DNA of 64,000 bases from Rhizobacter sp. Root404 (GCF_001425865.1 NZ_LMDS01000001.1:570507-634506); one strand, 5' to 3'. Positions 9,478 through 19,226 are shown, counted from the first letter of the stretch. The notes: generated by a model from the letters alone, not told the origin. Numbers and translations: made by a program.

Positions 9478-9487
9478 CAATGCATTG
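9478..9487. promoter_or_regulatory. Palindrome in the lysR/hydroxylase divergent region
   Basis: CAATGCATTG is a perfect 10-bp palindrome in the 156-nt divergent region, followed a few bases later by a second palindrome ATGATCAT. This A+T-richer patch in a GC-rich surround is where a LysR operator and the two promoters would be expected. The assignment is positional inference only. Confidence 0.35.
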
Positions 9488-9585
9488 GACTCAATGATCA
9501 TCGGTCGTGAGAATCCGTCCGCACAGTCACATCGCGCCGATCACAGGCGCACGCCCGGCACCCCCGACCGGGACAAGGAGACCTC

Positions 9586-10452
9586 ATGCCCCTGATCCAG
9601 AACATCGTCCTCGCGGCGATCATCGCCACGTTTGCCGGGCTCGAGATCGCGTCGGGCCGGCACAAGGACTTCCACGCCACGCGCGACGACACGAAGCTGG
9701 AACTGTTCATGTTCCTCAGCCTCGTCGCGGTGTCGCAGCCACTCATCTTCGCGCTCACCGGCCAGCTCTGCGAGTGGCTCATGCCGGCGCAGCGCAGCGC
9801 GTGGGCGCATTGGCCCTGGTGGGCGATGGCCGGCGTGCTGCTGCTCGCCGATGACCTGACGCAGTACGCGTGGCACCGGGTGTCGCACACGCCGCTGTTG
9901 TGGCCGCTGCACCGGGCGCACCACACCGCGCACTACATGAGCATCCGCGTCACCTACCGCAACAACTTCTTCTACTACCTGATGATGCCGGGGCTGTGGG
10001 CGTCCGGCGTGCTGATCTACCTGGGGTTCGGCACGGTCTACCTGGTCTACATCGTCGTCAAGCTCACCGTCATCCTGGGCGCGCACAGCGCCGTCCGCTG
10101 GGACGAGCCGCTGTACCGCATCCGGTGGTTGCACCCGCTCGCCTGGGTCCTGGAGCGCACGATCTCGACACCGGCGACGCACTGGGCGCATCACGCGCTG
10201 ACCAACGACGACGGCATCGGCCACTACAAGGGCAACTTCGGCAACCTGCTGTTCGTCTTGGACATGCTCTTCGGCACCGCCAAGATCACGCGCCGCTACC
10301 CCGCGCACGTCGGTCTGCAGGACGATCGGGTGTACGGCAAGGAGCGCTGGTTCGTCGAGATGTTCTACCCGCTGATCCGGTCGCGACGCGCCCAGTCCGC
10401 GCTGGCGACCGGCGGGGCCGCCTCTGCGGAAGCGGAGGTCCGGCGACGGTGA
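9586..10452 (+). CDS. Sterol desaturase/fatty acid hydroxylase superfamily protein
   Basis: A 288-residue integral membrane protein with four or so hydrophobic segments and the superfamily's histidine boxes that hold a di-iron centre: HRVSH at residues 97-101, HRAHH at 109-113 and HWAHH at 199-203. It should hydroxylate or desaturate a membrane lipid; the substrate (fatty acid, carotenoid, sterol or hopanoid-like) cannot be told. The ATG is preceded by AAGGAG at 9575-9580 with 5-nt spacing. It lies divergent to the LysR gene, which probably regulates it. Confidence 0.9.
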   Translation: MPLIQNIVLAAIIATFAGLEIASGRHKDFHATRDDTKLELFMFLSLVAVSQPLIFALTGQLCEWLMPAQRSAWAHWPWWAMAGVLLLADDLTQYAWHRVSHTPLLWPLHRAHHTAHYMSIRVTYRNNFFYYLMMPGLWASGVLIYLGFGTVYLVYIVVKLTVILGAHSAVRWDEPLYRIRWLHPLAWVLERTISTPATHWAHHALTNDDGIGHYKGNFGNLLFVLDMLFGTAKITRRYPAHVGLQDDRVYGKERWFVEMFYPLIRSRRAQSALATGGAASAEAEVRRR

Positions 10453-10531
10453 ACGCGGGCCCGGCGCGTCACCGCACGCGACTATCATCCGCTGCAACGA
10501 AGCAGTAACCGCCCGCATCGCGGCAGATTCG

Positions 10532-12805
10532 ATGGTCCAGCGTGCGGACGATTCAGCCGATCATGCGCGTCGGTCGCCCTGGCCGGCACGCTGGCAAGCC
10601 GGCATGGCCGTCCTGTCGAACGCCGTGGCGCACGCGCCCGAGACCGCCGCCTACGGCTTGCTGGCGTTCGCGCCTCTCGGTGTCGCCTTCGCACCGGTCG
10701 CGATGGGTCTCGCGCTGCTTGGCAGCGTCGTGGCCAATGTCGTCGCTTCGGCGCTCGGCGCTGGCCGGCTCGTCAGCGGGCCGCGCGCGGCGCTCGCGCT
10801 GCTGACCGCGGCGTTGGTGGCGGCGCTGGTGGCCGCGCTCGAGTCGCGCCACGTCATGTCGACCGCGCTGGTCCTGACGCTGTGCGCGATCGGCGTGGTC
10901 GGCGCCGGTGCACTCCAGGTGGGGTTCGGCCTGCTGCGGCTCGGCAACATCGTCAAGTACACGCCGCATCCGGTGCGCGTCGGCGTGACGAGCGGCGTCG
11001 GGTTGCTGCTGATCATCACGGCGCTGCCGGTGATGACGGGCCACGGATTCGGCACGGGCTGGCGCGCGGCGTTCGACGCGCCGCAGCCCGGCGCCATCGT
11101 GGTGGGACTGTTCGCGATCGCGGTCAGCAGCCTGGCGGGGCGCCTGCAGCAGCGCGTGCCGGCGGTGTTGCTCGGGCTGGGCGCCGCGGGACTGCTGCAC
11201 GCCGTGCTCGTCGCACAGCTGCCCGGCGGCGGCTTCGGCGCGCTGCTGGGCGTGCCGGCGCTGCCCGCGCTCGCCTTCAGCACCACCGAGCTCGGCGCCG
11301 CGTGGCACAGCCTTCGGCTCGGCACGCAGCTCGCGGCGCTGCTCGGCGCCTACGCGCTGACGGTCGCCGTGCTGTGCAGCCTCGACTCGTTGCTGGTCGT
11401 CTCGGTGATCGACGGCCGGCTGCGGCGCAGTCGCGACCCGAACCGCGAGCTCTGCAGCCAGGGTGTGGCGAACATCTTCGCCGGGCTCGCGTCGGGCCAG
11501 CCGTTCTCGCCATCGATGCTGCGCACGCTCGCGCTCGTCGTGCCGAACCCGAACCGGCGCCATCTGGTGCTGGCCTACGGCATCGCGGTGCTGGCGCTGC
11601 TGCTCGGCGCGCCCGGCCTGATCGCGCTGATCCCGGGCAGCGCGATCGGCGGCGTGCTGCTGTTGCAGGGCGTGCAGATGGTCGCACCGGCGTTCTGGCG
11701 GGCGCCGCTCGAACTCTGGCGGCTGCAGCACCGGCGGCGCGCGCCGGGTGGTGCCGCGGCGTCCCCGTCGCAGCTGCGCGGGGGCGACTGGGCCATCGAA
11801 CTGGCGGTGGCGTTCAGCGCCGTCTTCCTCGGCCTCGGCCCGGCGGTGGTGATCGGTGCCTCGTGCGCGGTGCTGCTGTTCGTGCGCGCCAACATGCGCG
11901 ATGTCGTGCGGCACGAATGGACCGTGGCGACGCGGCGCTCGCTGAAGGCCCGCCCCGCGGTCGTCGTCGAGGTGCTGGTGCGGGCCGGACCGCGGATCAC
12001 CCTGCTCGACCTGGAAGGGCCGCTGTTCTTCGGCACCGCCGACGGCCTGCGCGCGCGGCTCGACCTGCTCGAGGACCGCGCCGACACAGTCATCCTCGAC
12101 CTTCACCGCGTCACCGACATCGATGTCACCGCCGCGCGGATCCTGTTCGAGACCGCCGAGCATTGGGAGCGGCGGGGCAGGCACCTGGTGTTCTCCGAAG
12201 CGCCGGCCGGCGATCCACGGCGCCTGTTGATCGAGGCCGCGGGGAGCGCGCCGCACGCGCCGTCACGGCGATTCGTCGATCACACCGACCTGGCGTTGGA
12301 GCAGGCCGAGGAGCGCCTGCTCGCGAGCCTCGAGCCGACGAACGCAGGCGGTCGGATCTTGACGTTGGCCGAGACGATGCTCGGTCGCGGCCTGGACGGC
12401 GGCGAACTCGACTGGCTGGGCGAGCAATTGCGGACGCTGCACATCCCGCGCGGCGAGCTGCTGTTCAGGCTGGGCGATCCCGGCGACGGCCTGTACCTCA
12501 GCCTGGCCGGCGACATCGGGTTGCGGATGCCGGGGAGCGAGCGCCGGCTCGCCTCGTTCGCCCCCGGCGTCGTGATCGGCGAGATGGCGACGCTCACGCG
12601 CGGCACACGCTCCGCCGAGGCCTACGCGGAGTCGGATGTCACGGCCCTGAAATTGTCGGCCGACGATTTCGAGCGCCTGATGATCGAACGTCCGGTGCTC
12701 GCCGCCAAGTTGCTGAAGAGCATGTCGCTGCACCTGGCCGATCGGGTGCGCACGCTCACCGGCGATCTGTCGCACTGGGTGTCCCGGCCGGTCACGGGCG
12801 CATGA
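10532..12805 (+). CDS. SulP-type anion transporter with STAS and cyclic-nucleotide-binding domains
   Basis: A 757-residue fusion. The first 450 residues form about ten to twelve hydrophobic segments of a SulP/SLC26 permease (for example LGNIVKYTPHPVRVGVTSGV and the region around NIFAGLASGQPFS). A STAS domain follows (about 488-580), then a cNMP-binding domain (about 635-720) with the phosphate-cassette-like stretch IGEMATLTRGTRS. Substrate could be sulfate, bicarbonate or another anion; the C-terminal domain suggests gating by cAMP or a similar nucleotide. SulP-STAS-cNMP fusions are known in bacteria. Its 3' end overlaps the convergent membrane/spermidine-synthase-like gene by 14 nt. Confidence 0.88.
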   Translation: MVQRADDSADHARRSPWPARWQAGMAVLSNAVAHAPETAAYGLLAFAPLGVAFAPVAMGLALLGSVVANVVASALGAGRLVSGPRAALALLTAALVAALVAALESRHVMSTALVLTLCAIGVVGAGALQVGFGLLRLGNIVKYTPHPVRVGVTSGVGLLLIITALPVMTGHGFGTGWRAAFDAPQPGAIVVGLFAIAVSSLAGRLQQRVPAVLLGLGAAGLLHAVLVAQLPGGGFGALLGVPALPALAFSTTELGAAWHSLRLGTQLAALLGAYALTVAVLCSLDSLLVVSVIDGRLRRSRDPNRELCSQGVANIFAGLASGQPFSPSMLRTLALVVPNPNRRHLVLAYGIAVLALLLGAPGLIALIPGSAIGGVLLLQGVQMVAPAFWRAPLELWRLQHRRRAPGGAAASPSQLRGGDWAIELAVAFSAVFLGLGPAVVIGASCAVLLFVRANMRDVVRHEWTVATRRSLKARPAVVVEVLVRAGPRITLLDLEGPLFFGTADGLRARLDLLEDRADTVILDLHRVTDIDVTAARILFETAEHWERRGRHLVFSEAPAGDPRRLLIEAAGSAPHAPSRRFVDHTDLALEQAEERLLASLEPTNAGGRILTLAETMLGRGLDGGELDWLGEQLRTLHIPRGELLFRLGDPGDGLYLSLAGDIGLRMPGSERRLASFAPGVVIGEMATLTRGTRSAEAYAESDVTALKLSADDFERLMIERPVLAAKLLKSMSLHLADRVRTLTGDLSHWVSRPVTGA

Positions 12806-15389
12806 ACGGCCCCGACGACACCGGCCGCTGAGCGGCCTGCAACTCGGCCAGCAACGCCTCGGCGGCCGGCGGGTCGGTGGCCGCGAGCGCGCGGGCCATG
12901 CGCCGCAGCGGTTGGGCCGCCGGGCGGAAATCGGCGCTGATCCGCACCACGTCGAGCAGCGGCGCGCGCACCTGCGCGAGCATCGCGCGCACGTCCGGCG
13001 ACGGCGTCACGTCGCGCCCGGCGACGATGAAGCGGTCGCGCGCGAGCCAGTAGTCCTGCAGCCGGCGCAGTTCGTCGGCGCCGTCGGCGCCGGCCAGCAC
13101 CTCGCGCGGCGCCACGCGCCACGCCTCCAGCAGCGCCAACAGCCGTGCGCGCGGCGTCGAATCCGGCGCGTAAGCCAGCCGCGGCGCCTGGTAGCTCACG
13201 ACCGGCCGGTCGTCGGTGTTCGCGGGCGCGCCGGCCGCGAACTGCGCGAGCGCGGCCGGGCCGGCAACCAGGCTGCCGAGCAGGGCGTACTCGTCGTCGA
13301 GCCCGAGCTCCGACAGCGCACCGGGCCACGTCGATCGGGCCAGGCGCTCGCGGGCCCGGGCGAGGCCGAGCGCGCCGGCGCCGCGGTGGCCGATCAGGCC
13401 GATCACGGGCGTGTCCAGGCTGTTGCTCGCGAGCATGGCGGCGCCGTCGGGGTAGACCTGGAGGAACGACTGCACGATGCTGCGCAGCGACGACAGGTCG
13501 AGCTGGTGGAGCGGCAGCCATTGGCAGAACAGGCCGCCGTCGGCGAGCCGGTCGCGCACCGCACGGAAGTGCTCGGTGGTGTACAGGGCGCCCGAGCCGC
13601 TGCGTGCCGGGTGGAAGTTGTCGGACACGATCACGTCGTAGCGGTTCGGGCTGACGCGCACGTAACGCCGCGCGTCCGCGGCCATCACGTGCAGCCGGCT
13701 GGTGGGCGCTTGCGATCCGTTGTCGGGGTGCGTGAACTCGGCCGAGGCGGCGATCACCTCGGGCAGCAGCTCGACCGCGTCGACCTGCAGGGTGGGGTCT
13801 TCCGCGGCGGCCGACGCCGTCACGCCGGTGCCCAGGCCGAGGAACAGCGCGCGCTGCGGCCCCGGGTGCAGCAGGAGCGGCAGCAGGGCCTGGCGGGCGT
13901 CGACGAAGCGCGACGCGCTCGAGCCTTCCTGCTGGCGGTTGTTGATGCGCAGGCGGGCGACGCCTTCGGCATCCTCGACGACGCTGACCGCCGCCATCGC
14001 CCCGTCGCGGTAGCTGAGGACGCGCCCGCCCGCCGGCACGTCGACGAACGCCAGCGGTGGCGCCAGCACGAGCAGCGCGATGGCGGCGAGCGCCGGGCCC
14101 CACGCGGCCGGCGCGTGCCACGCCCGACGCCGCACCAGCAGCAGGTAGCCGGCCACGATCAGCAGCAGCGCCGCCTTCGGGCCGAGCCATGGCGCGATCA
14201 GCACGCCGAACACCAACGGCGCGAGCGCCGCGCCGAGCGTGTTGGCGGCGAGCGCATCGCCGAGGCTGGCGCCCGCCGACCGCGCGGCCGCGGCCAGGTG
14301 GCTGAACAGGGCACCCATCGCGATCGTCGGCAGCGCGAAGGCCGCGATCGCCAGCATCGCCTCGGCGCCCAGTGCCGATGTCATCCCCGGTCCCAGCGCT
14401 TGCCGGACTGCGTCTTGCAGGGCCTGCGCGCCCCACAGGCTGGCGGCACCGAGCAGGCACGCGGCGGCGAGCGCGCCCAGCAGGCGATCGGACGTCCGAT
14501 CGGGGTCGGCCGCATCGGTGCCGGCGCGCCGCGCGTACCACGCCGCCCCGAGCGCGCTGCCGACGAGGTAGATGGCCAGCAGCATCGCGAAGGTGTAGAC
14601 CGTGTCCTCGTCGACCTGGCTCAGCACCCGCACCACCAGCACCTCGTAGCCGATGCCGAGCAGCCCGGTCGCCGCCAGGCGCAGCAACGCACTGCGCCGC
14701 GCCGCGGTCGCGGTCGCGGCGTGCCCGGCGGCCTGCAGCGGCGCGACCTCCCGCGGCAGCGCCCACCAGGCCGCGCCGGCGCAGGCGAGGTTGATCGCGA
14801 CGCAGACCGCGGCGGTGCGGAGCAGTCCGATCGCCGGCACCAACCAGAACGCGCTCGCCAGCACGCCGAGCACCGCGCCGGCGGTGTTGGCCGCATAGTG
14901 CGCGGCGATCGAGCGGCCCTGCGCGTGCAGGCCCGCGCCGATGCGCTCCATCGCGGGCAGCGTCGCTCCCATGGCCGCCGTCGCGGGCAACAACAGGACG
15001 AACGTGCCGGCGAACGCGATGCTCCACTGCCAAGCCGCCGAGGGCTGCGGGCCGATCAGCGCCAGCAGCCCGCGGCTGACCGGGTCGACGCCCGCCATCA
15101 GCACGAGGCTCCACGACGCGATCGTCAGCTCGCAGCCGACATACCAGCGCAGGGCCTGGCGGCTGCGCGCCAGCCGCGGGCCGGCGACCCGGGCGCCCAG
15201 CGCCAGGCCGGCGAAGAACGCCGCGACGACGGCGAGCACCGCCGCCGATTCATGGCCGAGCCAGAGCGCGCATTGCTGCGTCCAGACGATCTGGTAGCCC
15301 AGCCCGGCGAAGCCGGACGCCGCCATCAGCGCGAGCGAGGCCGGTCCGGCCGGGTGGGGCCGGCCGGCGGCGGGGGAGTGCGTGGGCAT
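12792..15389 (-). CDS. Membrane-fused spermidine-synthase-like protein
   Basis: An 865-residue protein. The N-terminal two-thirds carry many hydrophobic segments (MFS-like spermidine synthase fusion; a first helix GFAGLGYQIVW is typical of this group). The following soluble region is a Rossmann methyltransferase-like fold: LGLGTGV near residue 520, an acidic VDAVELLPEV afterwards, and VSDNFHP with Asp590. These resemble aminopropyltransferases, but the usual D-SSDP catalytic stretch is altered, so polyamine synthesis is uncertain. A further C-terminal helical region of about 150 residues has no match I recognise. ATG 15389 is chosen; an in-frame ATG at 15491 would add 34 residues unlike the family and run into the promoter region of the divergent sapC-like gene. 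Confidence 0.83.
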   Translation of the reverse strand: MPTHSPAAGRPHPAGPASLALMAASGFAGLGYQIVWTQQCALWLGHESAAVLAVVAAFFAGLALGARVAGPRLARSRQALRWYVGCELTIASWSLVLMAGVDPVSRGLLALIGPQPSAAWQWSIAFAGTFVLLLPATAAMGATLPAMERIGAGLHAQGRSIAAHYAANTAGAVLGVLASAFWLVPAIGLLRTAAVCVAINLACAGAAWWALPREVAPLQAAGHAATATAARRSALLRLAATGLLGIGYEVLVVRVLSQVDEDTVYTFAMLLAIYLVGSALGAAWYARRAGTDAADPDRTSDRLLGALAAACLLGAASLWGAQALQDAVRQALGPGMTSALGAEAMLAIAAFALPTIAMGALFSHLAAAARSAGASLGDALAANTLGAALAPLVFGVLIAPWLGPKAALLLIVAGYLLLVRRRAWHAPAAWGPALAAIALLVLAPPLAFVDVPAGGRVLSYRDGAMAAVSVVEDAEGVARLRINNRQQEGSSASRFVDARQALLPLLLHPGPQRALFLGLGTGVTASAAAEDPTLQVDAVELLPEVIAASAEFTHPDNGSQAPTSRLHVMAADARRYVRVSPNRYDVIVSDNFHPARSGSGALYTTEHFRAVRDRLADGGLFCQWLPLHQLDLSSLRSIVQSFLQVYPDGAAMLASNSLDTPVIGLIGHRGAGALGLARARERLARSTWPGALSELGLDDEYALLGSLVAGPAALAQFAAGAPANTDDRPVVSYQAPRLAYAPDSTPRARLLALLEAWRVAPREVLAGADGADELRRLQDYWLARDRFIVAGRDVTPSPDVRAMLAQVRAPLLDVVRISADFRPAAQPLRRMARALAATDPPAAEALLAELQAAQRPVSSGPFMRP

Positions 15390-15494
15390 CGTGCGGTCGA
15401 CGCTGGACGAAAGCGGCGCATGGTCGCCGCGTCGGGTGACAGGCGTGTGACGCGCGTGGGTGGGGAAACATGGGTATGGCGAGGTACTCATGTT

Positions 15495-15523
15495 GGTATA
15501 CGATTTGCCTCGGTAACGATTTG
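15495..15523. promoter_or_regulatory. Direct repeat in the divergent promoter region upstream of sapC-like gene 1
   Basis: GGTATACGATTTG (15495-15507) and GGTAACGATTTG (15512-15523) are near-identical direct repeats about 16 nt apart, roughly one and a half helical turns. They sit 40-70 nt before the first sapC-like gene in an A+T-richer patch. A regulator site is plausible, perhaps for the LuxR-type protein encoded downstream; this is inference. Confidence 0.4.
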
Positions 15524-15551
15524 TTGACACTTCCAGTCGCCGCCCACCCCC

Positions 15552-15557
15552 AGGAGG
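15552..15557 (+). promoter_or_regulatory. Ribosome binding site AGGAGG deciding the sapC-like start
   Basis: AGGAGG abuts an ATG at 15558 with no spacer but lies 6 nt before the next in-frame ATG at 15564, so 15564 is the better start. The paralogue at 42705 begins at the equivalent codon. Confidence 0.7.
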
Positions 15558-15563
15558 ATGAAG

Positions 15564-16346
15564 ATGACGAAGCAGTTGCTCATCTACGAGAGCGCCATTC
15601 CGGTATCGAGCGCGCGCCACCGCACCGCGTCGGTGCAGGCGACCTCGGGCTACGGTTTCAGCGCCGGCATCAACGCCGTGCCGCTGATGGCGGTCGAATT
15701 CCTGCGCGCAGCCGCCGAGTACGCGATCGTGTTCACCGCGGCGGGCGACGAGGTCGTGCCCGCGGTCGTGCTGGGCATCCGCTCCGACCAGAACCTGTAC
15801 CTGTCGCAGGACGCGCAGTGGAAGGCCAAATACATTCCCGCCTTCATCCGCCGCTACCCGTTCGTGTTCTCGACCAGCACCGACGGCAAGACGCTGACGC
15901 TGTGCATCGACGAGTCGTACCCCGGCCTGAACCGCGACGGCCTCGGCCAGCGCCTGTTCGGCGACGACGGCCAGCCGGCGCCGTATGTCGACGCGGTGCT
16001 GAAGTTCCTGCAGGAGTACCAGGCCCAGTTCGAGCGCACCCGCCAGTTCGGCCAGCGCATCAAGGAACTCGGCTTGCTCGAGCCGTTGCAGGCGCAGGTG
16101 GTCTCGCCGCAGGGCAGCAAGTTCACGCTCAACGGCTTCCTCGGCGTGAACCGCGCCAAGCTGCGGGCGCTCGATGCCGAATCGCTGGCCACACTGGCGA
16201 AGACCGACGAGCTCGAGCTGCTCTACCTGCACCTGTACTCGATGCGCAATTTCGACGAGGTCAAGGACCGCCTGTTCGGCACCCTGGCCGCGAGCGAGGA
16301 GGCGGCCGCTCCCCAGCAGGCGGAGGCCGCAGACCACCCCGCGTGA
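15564..16346 (+). CDS. SapC family protein 1
   Basis: A 260-residue soluble protein of the SapC family, named after a gene near Campylobacter S-layer genes; its biochemical role is unknown. Visible conserved blocks include KQLLIYESAIPVS at the start, YIPAFIRRYPFVFS in the middle and ELELLYLHLYSMRNF near the end. No signal peptide or membrane segment is present, so it should be cytoplasmic. A clear paralogue lies at 42705, and together the two bracket the LuxR gene and giant protein 1. The LuxR gene begins 19 nt downstream. SapC-like proteins occur near surface or RTX-type proteins, so a chaperone or export-accessory role is a reasonable inference. Confidence 0.9.
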   Translation: MTKQLLIYESAIPVSSARHRTASVQATSGYGFSAGINAVPLMAVEFLRAAAEYAIVFTAAGDEVVPAVVLGIRSDQNLYLSQDAQWKAKYIPAFIRRYPFVFSTSTDGKTLTLCIDESYPGLNRDGLGQRLFGDDGQPAPYVDAVLKFLQEYQAQFERTRQFGQRIKELGLLEPLQAQVVSPQGSKFTLNGFLGVNRAKLRALDAESLATLAKTDELELLYLHLYSMRNFDEVKDRLFGTLAASEEAAAPQQAEAADHPA

Positions 16347-16365
16347 TCCGCAGGCGCGCCGCCGG

Positions 16366-19029
16366 ATGGGCCTGCTGGAGCGCGAAACGCCGTTGCGACT
16401 CGCCGCCGAGGCGGTCGAGCAGGCGCGCCGAGGCCGCGGCGGGACCCTGCTGGTCTGCGGCGAAGCGGGCATCGGCAAGTCGACGCTGATCGAGCACCTC
16501 CTCGCCGCCCTGCCGCATGGCCCGCTCGTGCTGCAGGGCCGCTGCGAGGACCTGCCGTCCCCCCGGCCGCTCGGCCCGCTGCACGACATGGCCGTTGCCC
16601 GGCGGCTGCCGGTGCCGCTGCGCGAGCGGCTGGACGACATCGCCTCGGCCGACGCCGTGTTCTCGTCGTTCCTCGATTTCGTCGGCGCGGCGAGTGGCGG
16701 CGCCGTCGTCGTGATCGAGGACGTGCACTGGGCCGACCAGGCCACGCTGGACCTGGTGAAGTACCTGTCGCGGCGCATCGGCACCCTGCCGGTCCTGCTC
16801 GTCCTGACTTTCCGCGACGACGGCCTCGGGCCCGAGCACCCGCTGCGCCAGGCCTTGAACGACCTGCCGCCCTGGTCGGTAGCGCGCCTGGCGCTGGAAC
16901 CGCTGTCGGCCGCGGCGGTCGCGGCGCTGGCGCGGGTCGCCGGGCGGCCCGCCACCGGTCTGCATGCCGCCACCGGCGGCAATCCGTTCTTCGTGACCGA
17001 GGTGCTCGCCAGCGGCGTGGTCGACCCGCAGCACGGCGTGCCCAGCACCGTGCGCGACGCGGTCCACCGCCGCCTGGCCCGCCTGACGCGGGTGCAGCGC
17101 GAGGTGCTGGTCGCGCTGTGCGTGATTCCCGGCTGGGCCGAGCTCTGGCTGGTGCATGCATTGCTGCCGCGCGAACAGGACGCCCTGAATGCCTGCATCG
17201 AGCGCGGCGTGCTGGCGGCGCACGACGGGGCGCTGGCCTTCCGCCACGAGCTGGCGCGCCGCGCCGTGCTGGACGCGCTGACGCCGGCACAGCGCCGGGC
17301 ACGCCACACCAGCGTGCTGGCGGCGCTGGCCGCGGCGCCGGCCGGGATGGCGGTGTCGCTCTCGCGCCTGACCCATCACGCGGCCGAGGCGGGCGACGCC
17401 GCCCAGGTGCTCCAGCTGGCGCCGCACGCCGCGACCGAGGCGGCGGCCGTCGGCTCGCACCGCGAGGCGGCGCTCCAGCTCGCGGTCGCGCTGCGCTTCG
17501 CCGACGAGGCGCCGCCGGCCATGCGCGCCCAGCTGTTCGAGAGCTGGTCGTACGAAGCCGGCCTGTCGCTCGCCATCGACGACCAGGTGATCGACGCCCG
17601 GCACCAGGCGATCGCGCTGTGGCGCGCCGAGGGCCGCATCGACAAGATCGGCCTGAACCTGCGCTGGCTCGCGCGGCTGCACTGGTACCGCGGCGAGAGC
17701 GGGCTGGCCGAGCGCTACGCCGAGGAGGCGGTCGCGACGCTCGAGCCGTTGCCGCCGGGGCCGGAGCTCGCGTGGGCGTACAGCGTGCGGTCGCAGCACT
17801 ACATGCTGCAGGACCAGACCGATCTCGCGGTGCACTGGGGCGAGCGCGCGATCGTGCTGGCACGCCAGCTCGGCCAGGCCGAGATCCTGTGCCACGCGCT
17901 CAACAACGTCGGCACCGCGGAGATGTTCGCGGGCCGGCCCGGCGGTCAGGCGCGGCTCGAGCAGAGCCTGGCGCTGGCGCTGGACAACGGCTTCCACGAG
18001 CAGGCGGCGCGGGTCTACACCAATGTCAGCGAGCATGCCGTGGTGTTCAAGGACTATGCCCGCGCCGAGCACTGGCTCGCCGAAGGCATCGCCTTCGACC
18101 GCCGTCACGACCTGGACGCCTGGACCCACTACCTGGTCGGCTGGCTGGCGCAGTTGCGGCTGGAGCAGGGGCGCCTGGCCGAAGCCGAACGCATCGCCGA
18201 CGAGGTGCTGGCGACGCCGCGCCTGACCGCGGTGATGCGGCTGCCGGCGCTGACCGTGCAGGCCAAGGTGCACATGCGCCGCGGCGACCCGGACGCGGCC
18301 GAACTGCTCGAGCAGGCGCTGGCCCTGGCGCTGCCCACCGGCGAGGTCCAGCGCATCGCGCCGCTCGTCTCGGCGCTGGCCGAGGCCGCCTGGTTGCGCG
18401 GCGACGATGCGGCCTGCGTGGCCGCGCTCGAGCGCGTGCGCGGCCTGCCCGGCGCCGGCGTGAACGCCTGGGAAGCCGGCGAGTTCGCGACCTGGCGCCG
18501 CCGCGCCGGCGACGCCACCCAGGTGCTGCCGGCGCACGCGGCCGCGCCCTGGCGTCTCGAACTCGACGGCGATCCCGCCGCCGCCGCCCGGGCCTGGCTG
18601 CGGCTGGGCGCGCCCAACGAAGCCGCGCTGGCCTGGCTGCACGCGGCGCAGCGCGGGTCGGACGCCGACGCGGACGCGGCGCTGCGCCAGGCCCTGGAGA
18701 TCTGCCAGCGGATCGGCGCCGGCGCCGCCGAGGCGGCGGTGCACCGCCTGGCCCGCGCGCGGGGCGGCGCGATCGCCCTGCCCGGCCGCCCGCGCCCCGC
18801 ACCGACCGGTGCCCGGGGTGCGGCGAACGCCTTGTCCGCGCGCGAGCGGCAGGTGCTCGAACTGCTCGCGCACGGGCTGAACAACACCGAGGTCGCGTCC
18901 CGGCTCGGGGTGGCGTTGCGCACGGCGGAGCACCACGTCTCCGCGGTGCTGCACAAGCTGTCGGCCAACGACCGGGCCGACGCCGTCGCGATTGCGCGGG
19001 CGAGCGGGCTGCTGACGGTCAGCCGGTAG
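16366..19029 (+). CDS. Large ATP-binding LuxR-type (LAL/MalT-like) regulator
   Basis: An 887-residue transcription regulator. A P-loop ATPase domain begins the protein, with Walker A GEAGIGKST at residues 32-40 and a Walker B-like VVVIEDVHWAD near residue 120. A long helical TPR-like sensor region follows (about 350-800), and a LuxR helix-turn-helix ends it (LSARERQVLELLAHGLNNTE from residue 823). Such proteins bind ATP and a ligand before activating promoters. ATG 16366 is the first start in frame after the sapC-like stop. The gene lies 208 nt before giant gene 1, whose upstream region has elements shared with giant gene 2, so it is the natural candidate regulator of the locus. Confidence 0.92.
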   Translation: MGLLERETPLRLAAEAVEQARRGRGGTLLVCGEAGIGKSTLIEHLLAALPHGPLVLQGRCEDLPSPRPLGPLHDMAVARRLPVPLRERLDDIASADAVFSSFLDFVGAASGGAVVVIEDVHWADQATLDLVKYLSRRIGTLPVLLVLTFRDDGLGPEHPLRQALNDLPPWSVARLALEPLSAAAVAALARVAGRPATGLHAATGGNPFFVTEVLASGVVDPQHGVPSTVRDAVHRRLARLTRVQREVLVALCVIPGWAELWLVHALLPREQDALNACIERGVLAAHDGALAFRHELARRAVLDALTPAQRRARHTSVLAALAAAPAGMAVSLSRLTHHAAEAGDAAQVLQLAPHAATEAAAVGSHREAALQLAVALRFADEAPPAMRAQLFESWSYEAGLSLAIDDQVIDARHQAIALWRAEGRIDKIGLNLRWLARLHWYRGESGLAERYAEEAVATLEPLPPGPELAWAYSVRSQHYMLQDQTDLAVHWGERAIVLARQLGQAEILCHALNNVGTAEMFAGRPGGQARLEQSLALALDNGFHEQAARVYTNVSEHAVVFKDYARAEHWLAEGIAFDRRHDLDAWTHYLVGWLAQLRLEQGRLAEAERIADEVLATPRLTAVMRLPALTVQAKVHMRRGDPDAAELLEQALALALPTGEVQRIAPLVSALAEAAWLRGDDAACVAALERVRGLPGAGVNAWEAGEFATWRRRAGDATQVLPAHAAAPWRLELDGDPAAAARAWLRLGAPNEAALAWLHAAQRGSDADADAALRQALEICQRIGAGAAEAAVHRLARARGGAIALPGRPRPAPTGARGAANALSARERQVLELLAHGLNNTEVASRLGVALRTAEHHVSAVLHKLSANDRADAVAIARASGLLTVSR

Positions 19030-19058
19030 GGACCTGCCGCGCTGCGCGGCGCACCCGG

Positions 19059-19126
19059 CCCCCCTAGTTTTATGGCCGGGTACCTATACCCCGCCCGTTA
19101 ACAGGAATTTACATTGATGCCAACTG
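19059..19126 (+). promoter_or_regulatory. Candidate promoter/operator region of giant gene 1
   Basis: The 208-nt gap before the giant gene contains CCCCCCTAGTTT (19059-19070), GTTAAC (19097-19102), then GAATT, a nearby ATGC and AACTGT in that order. The same words in the same order, apart from the first being inverted, occur before giant gene 2. No clear sigma-70 -35/-10 pair is seen. A shared activator site, possibly for the upstream LuxR protein, is inferred. Confidence 0.45.
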
Positions 19127-19226
19127 TCGCCCGCACGGCGCGGTGATTCGTGCTCGACGAAACGCGGCTGTGAGGGCCTCGACCGTCGCGAGTCGGACCG
19201 CCGGCCGGTGCCGCAGACGACAGCAG

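Noticed and set aside
15389..15491. In-frame ATG 15491 as start of the spermidine-synthase-like gene
   Set aside because: It adds 34 residues unlike the family and has no ribosome binding site; it also lies in the divergent promoter region.
12912..15527. An 871-residue + strand open frame across the spermidine-synthase-like gene
   Set aside because: Low-complexity Arg/Ala/Gln-rich translation antisense to a gene with clear membrane helices and a SAM-type motif.
15524..15529. TTGACA as a sigma-70 -35 box for sapC-like gene 1
   Set aside because: No TATAAT-like sequence is present 17 nt downstream, where the sequence is cytosine-rich and close to the ribosome binding site.
19036..19050. GC-rich hairpin GCCGCGC-T-GCGCGGC after the LuxR gene as a terminator
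   Set aside because: The loop is a single base and no T-run follows directly, so an intrinsic terminator is not supported; a weak or Rho-dependent stop cannot be excluded.
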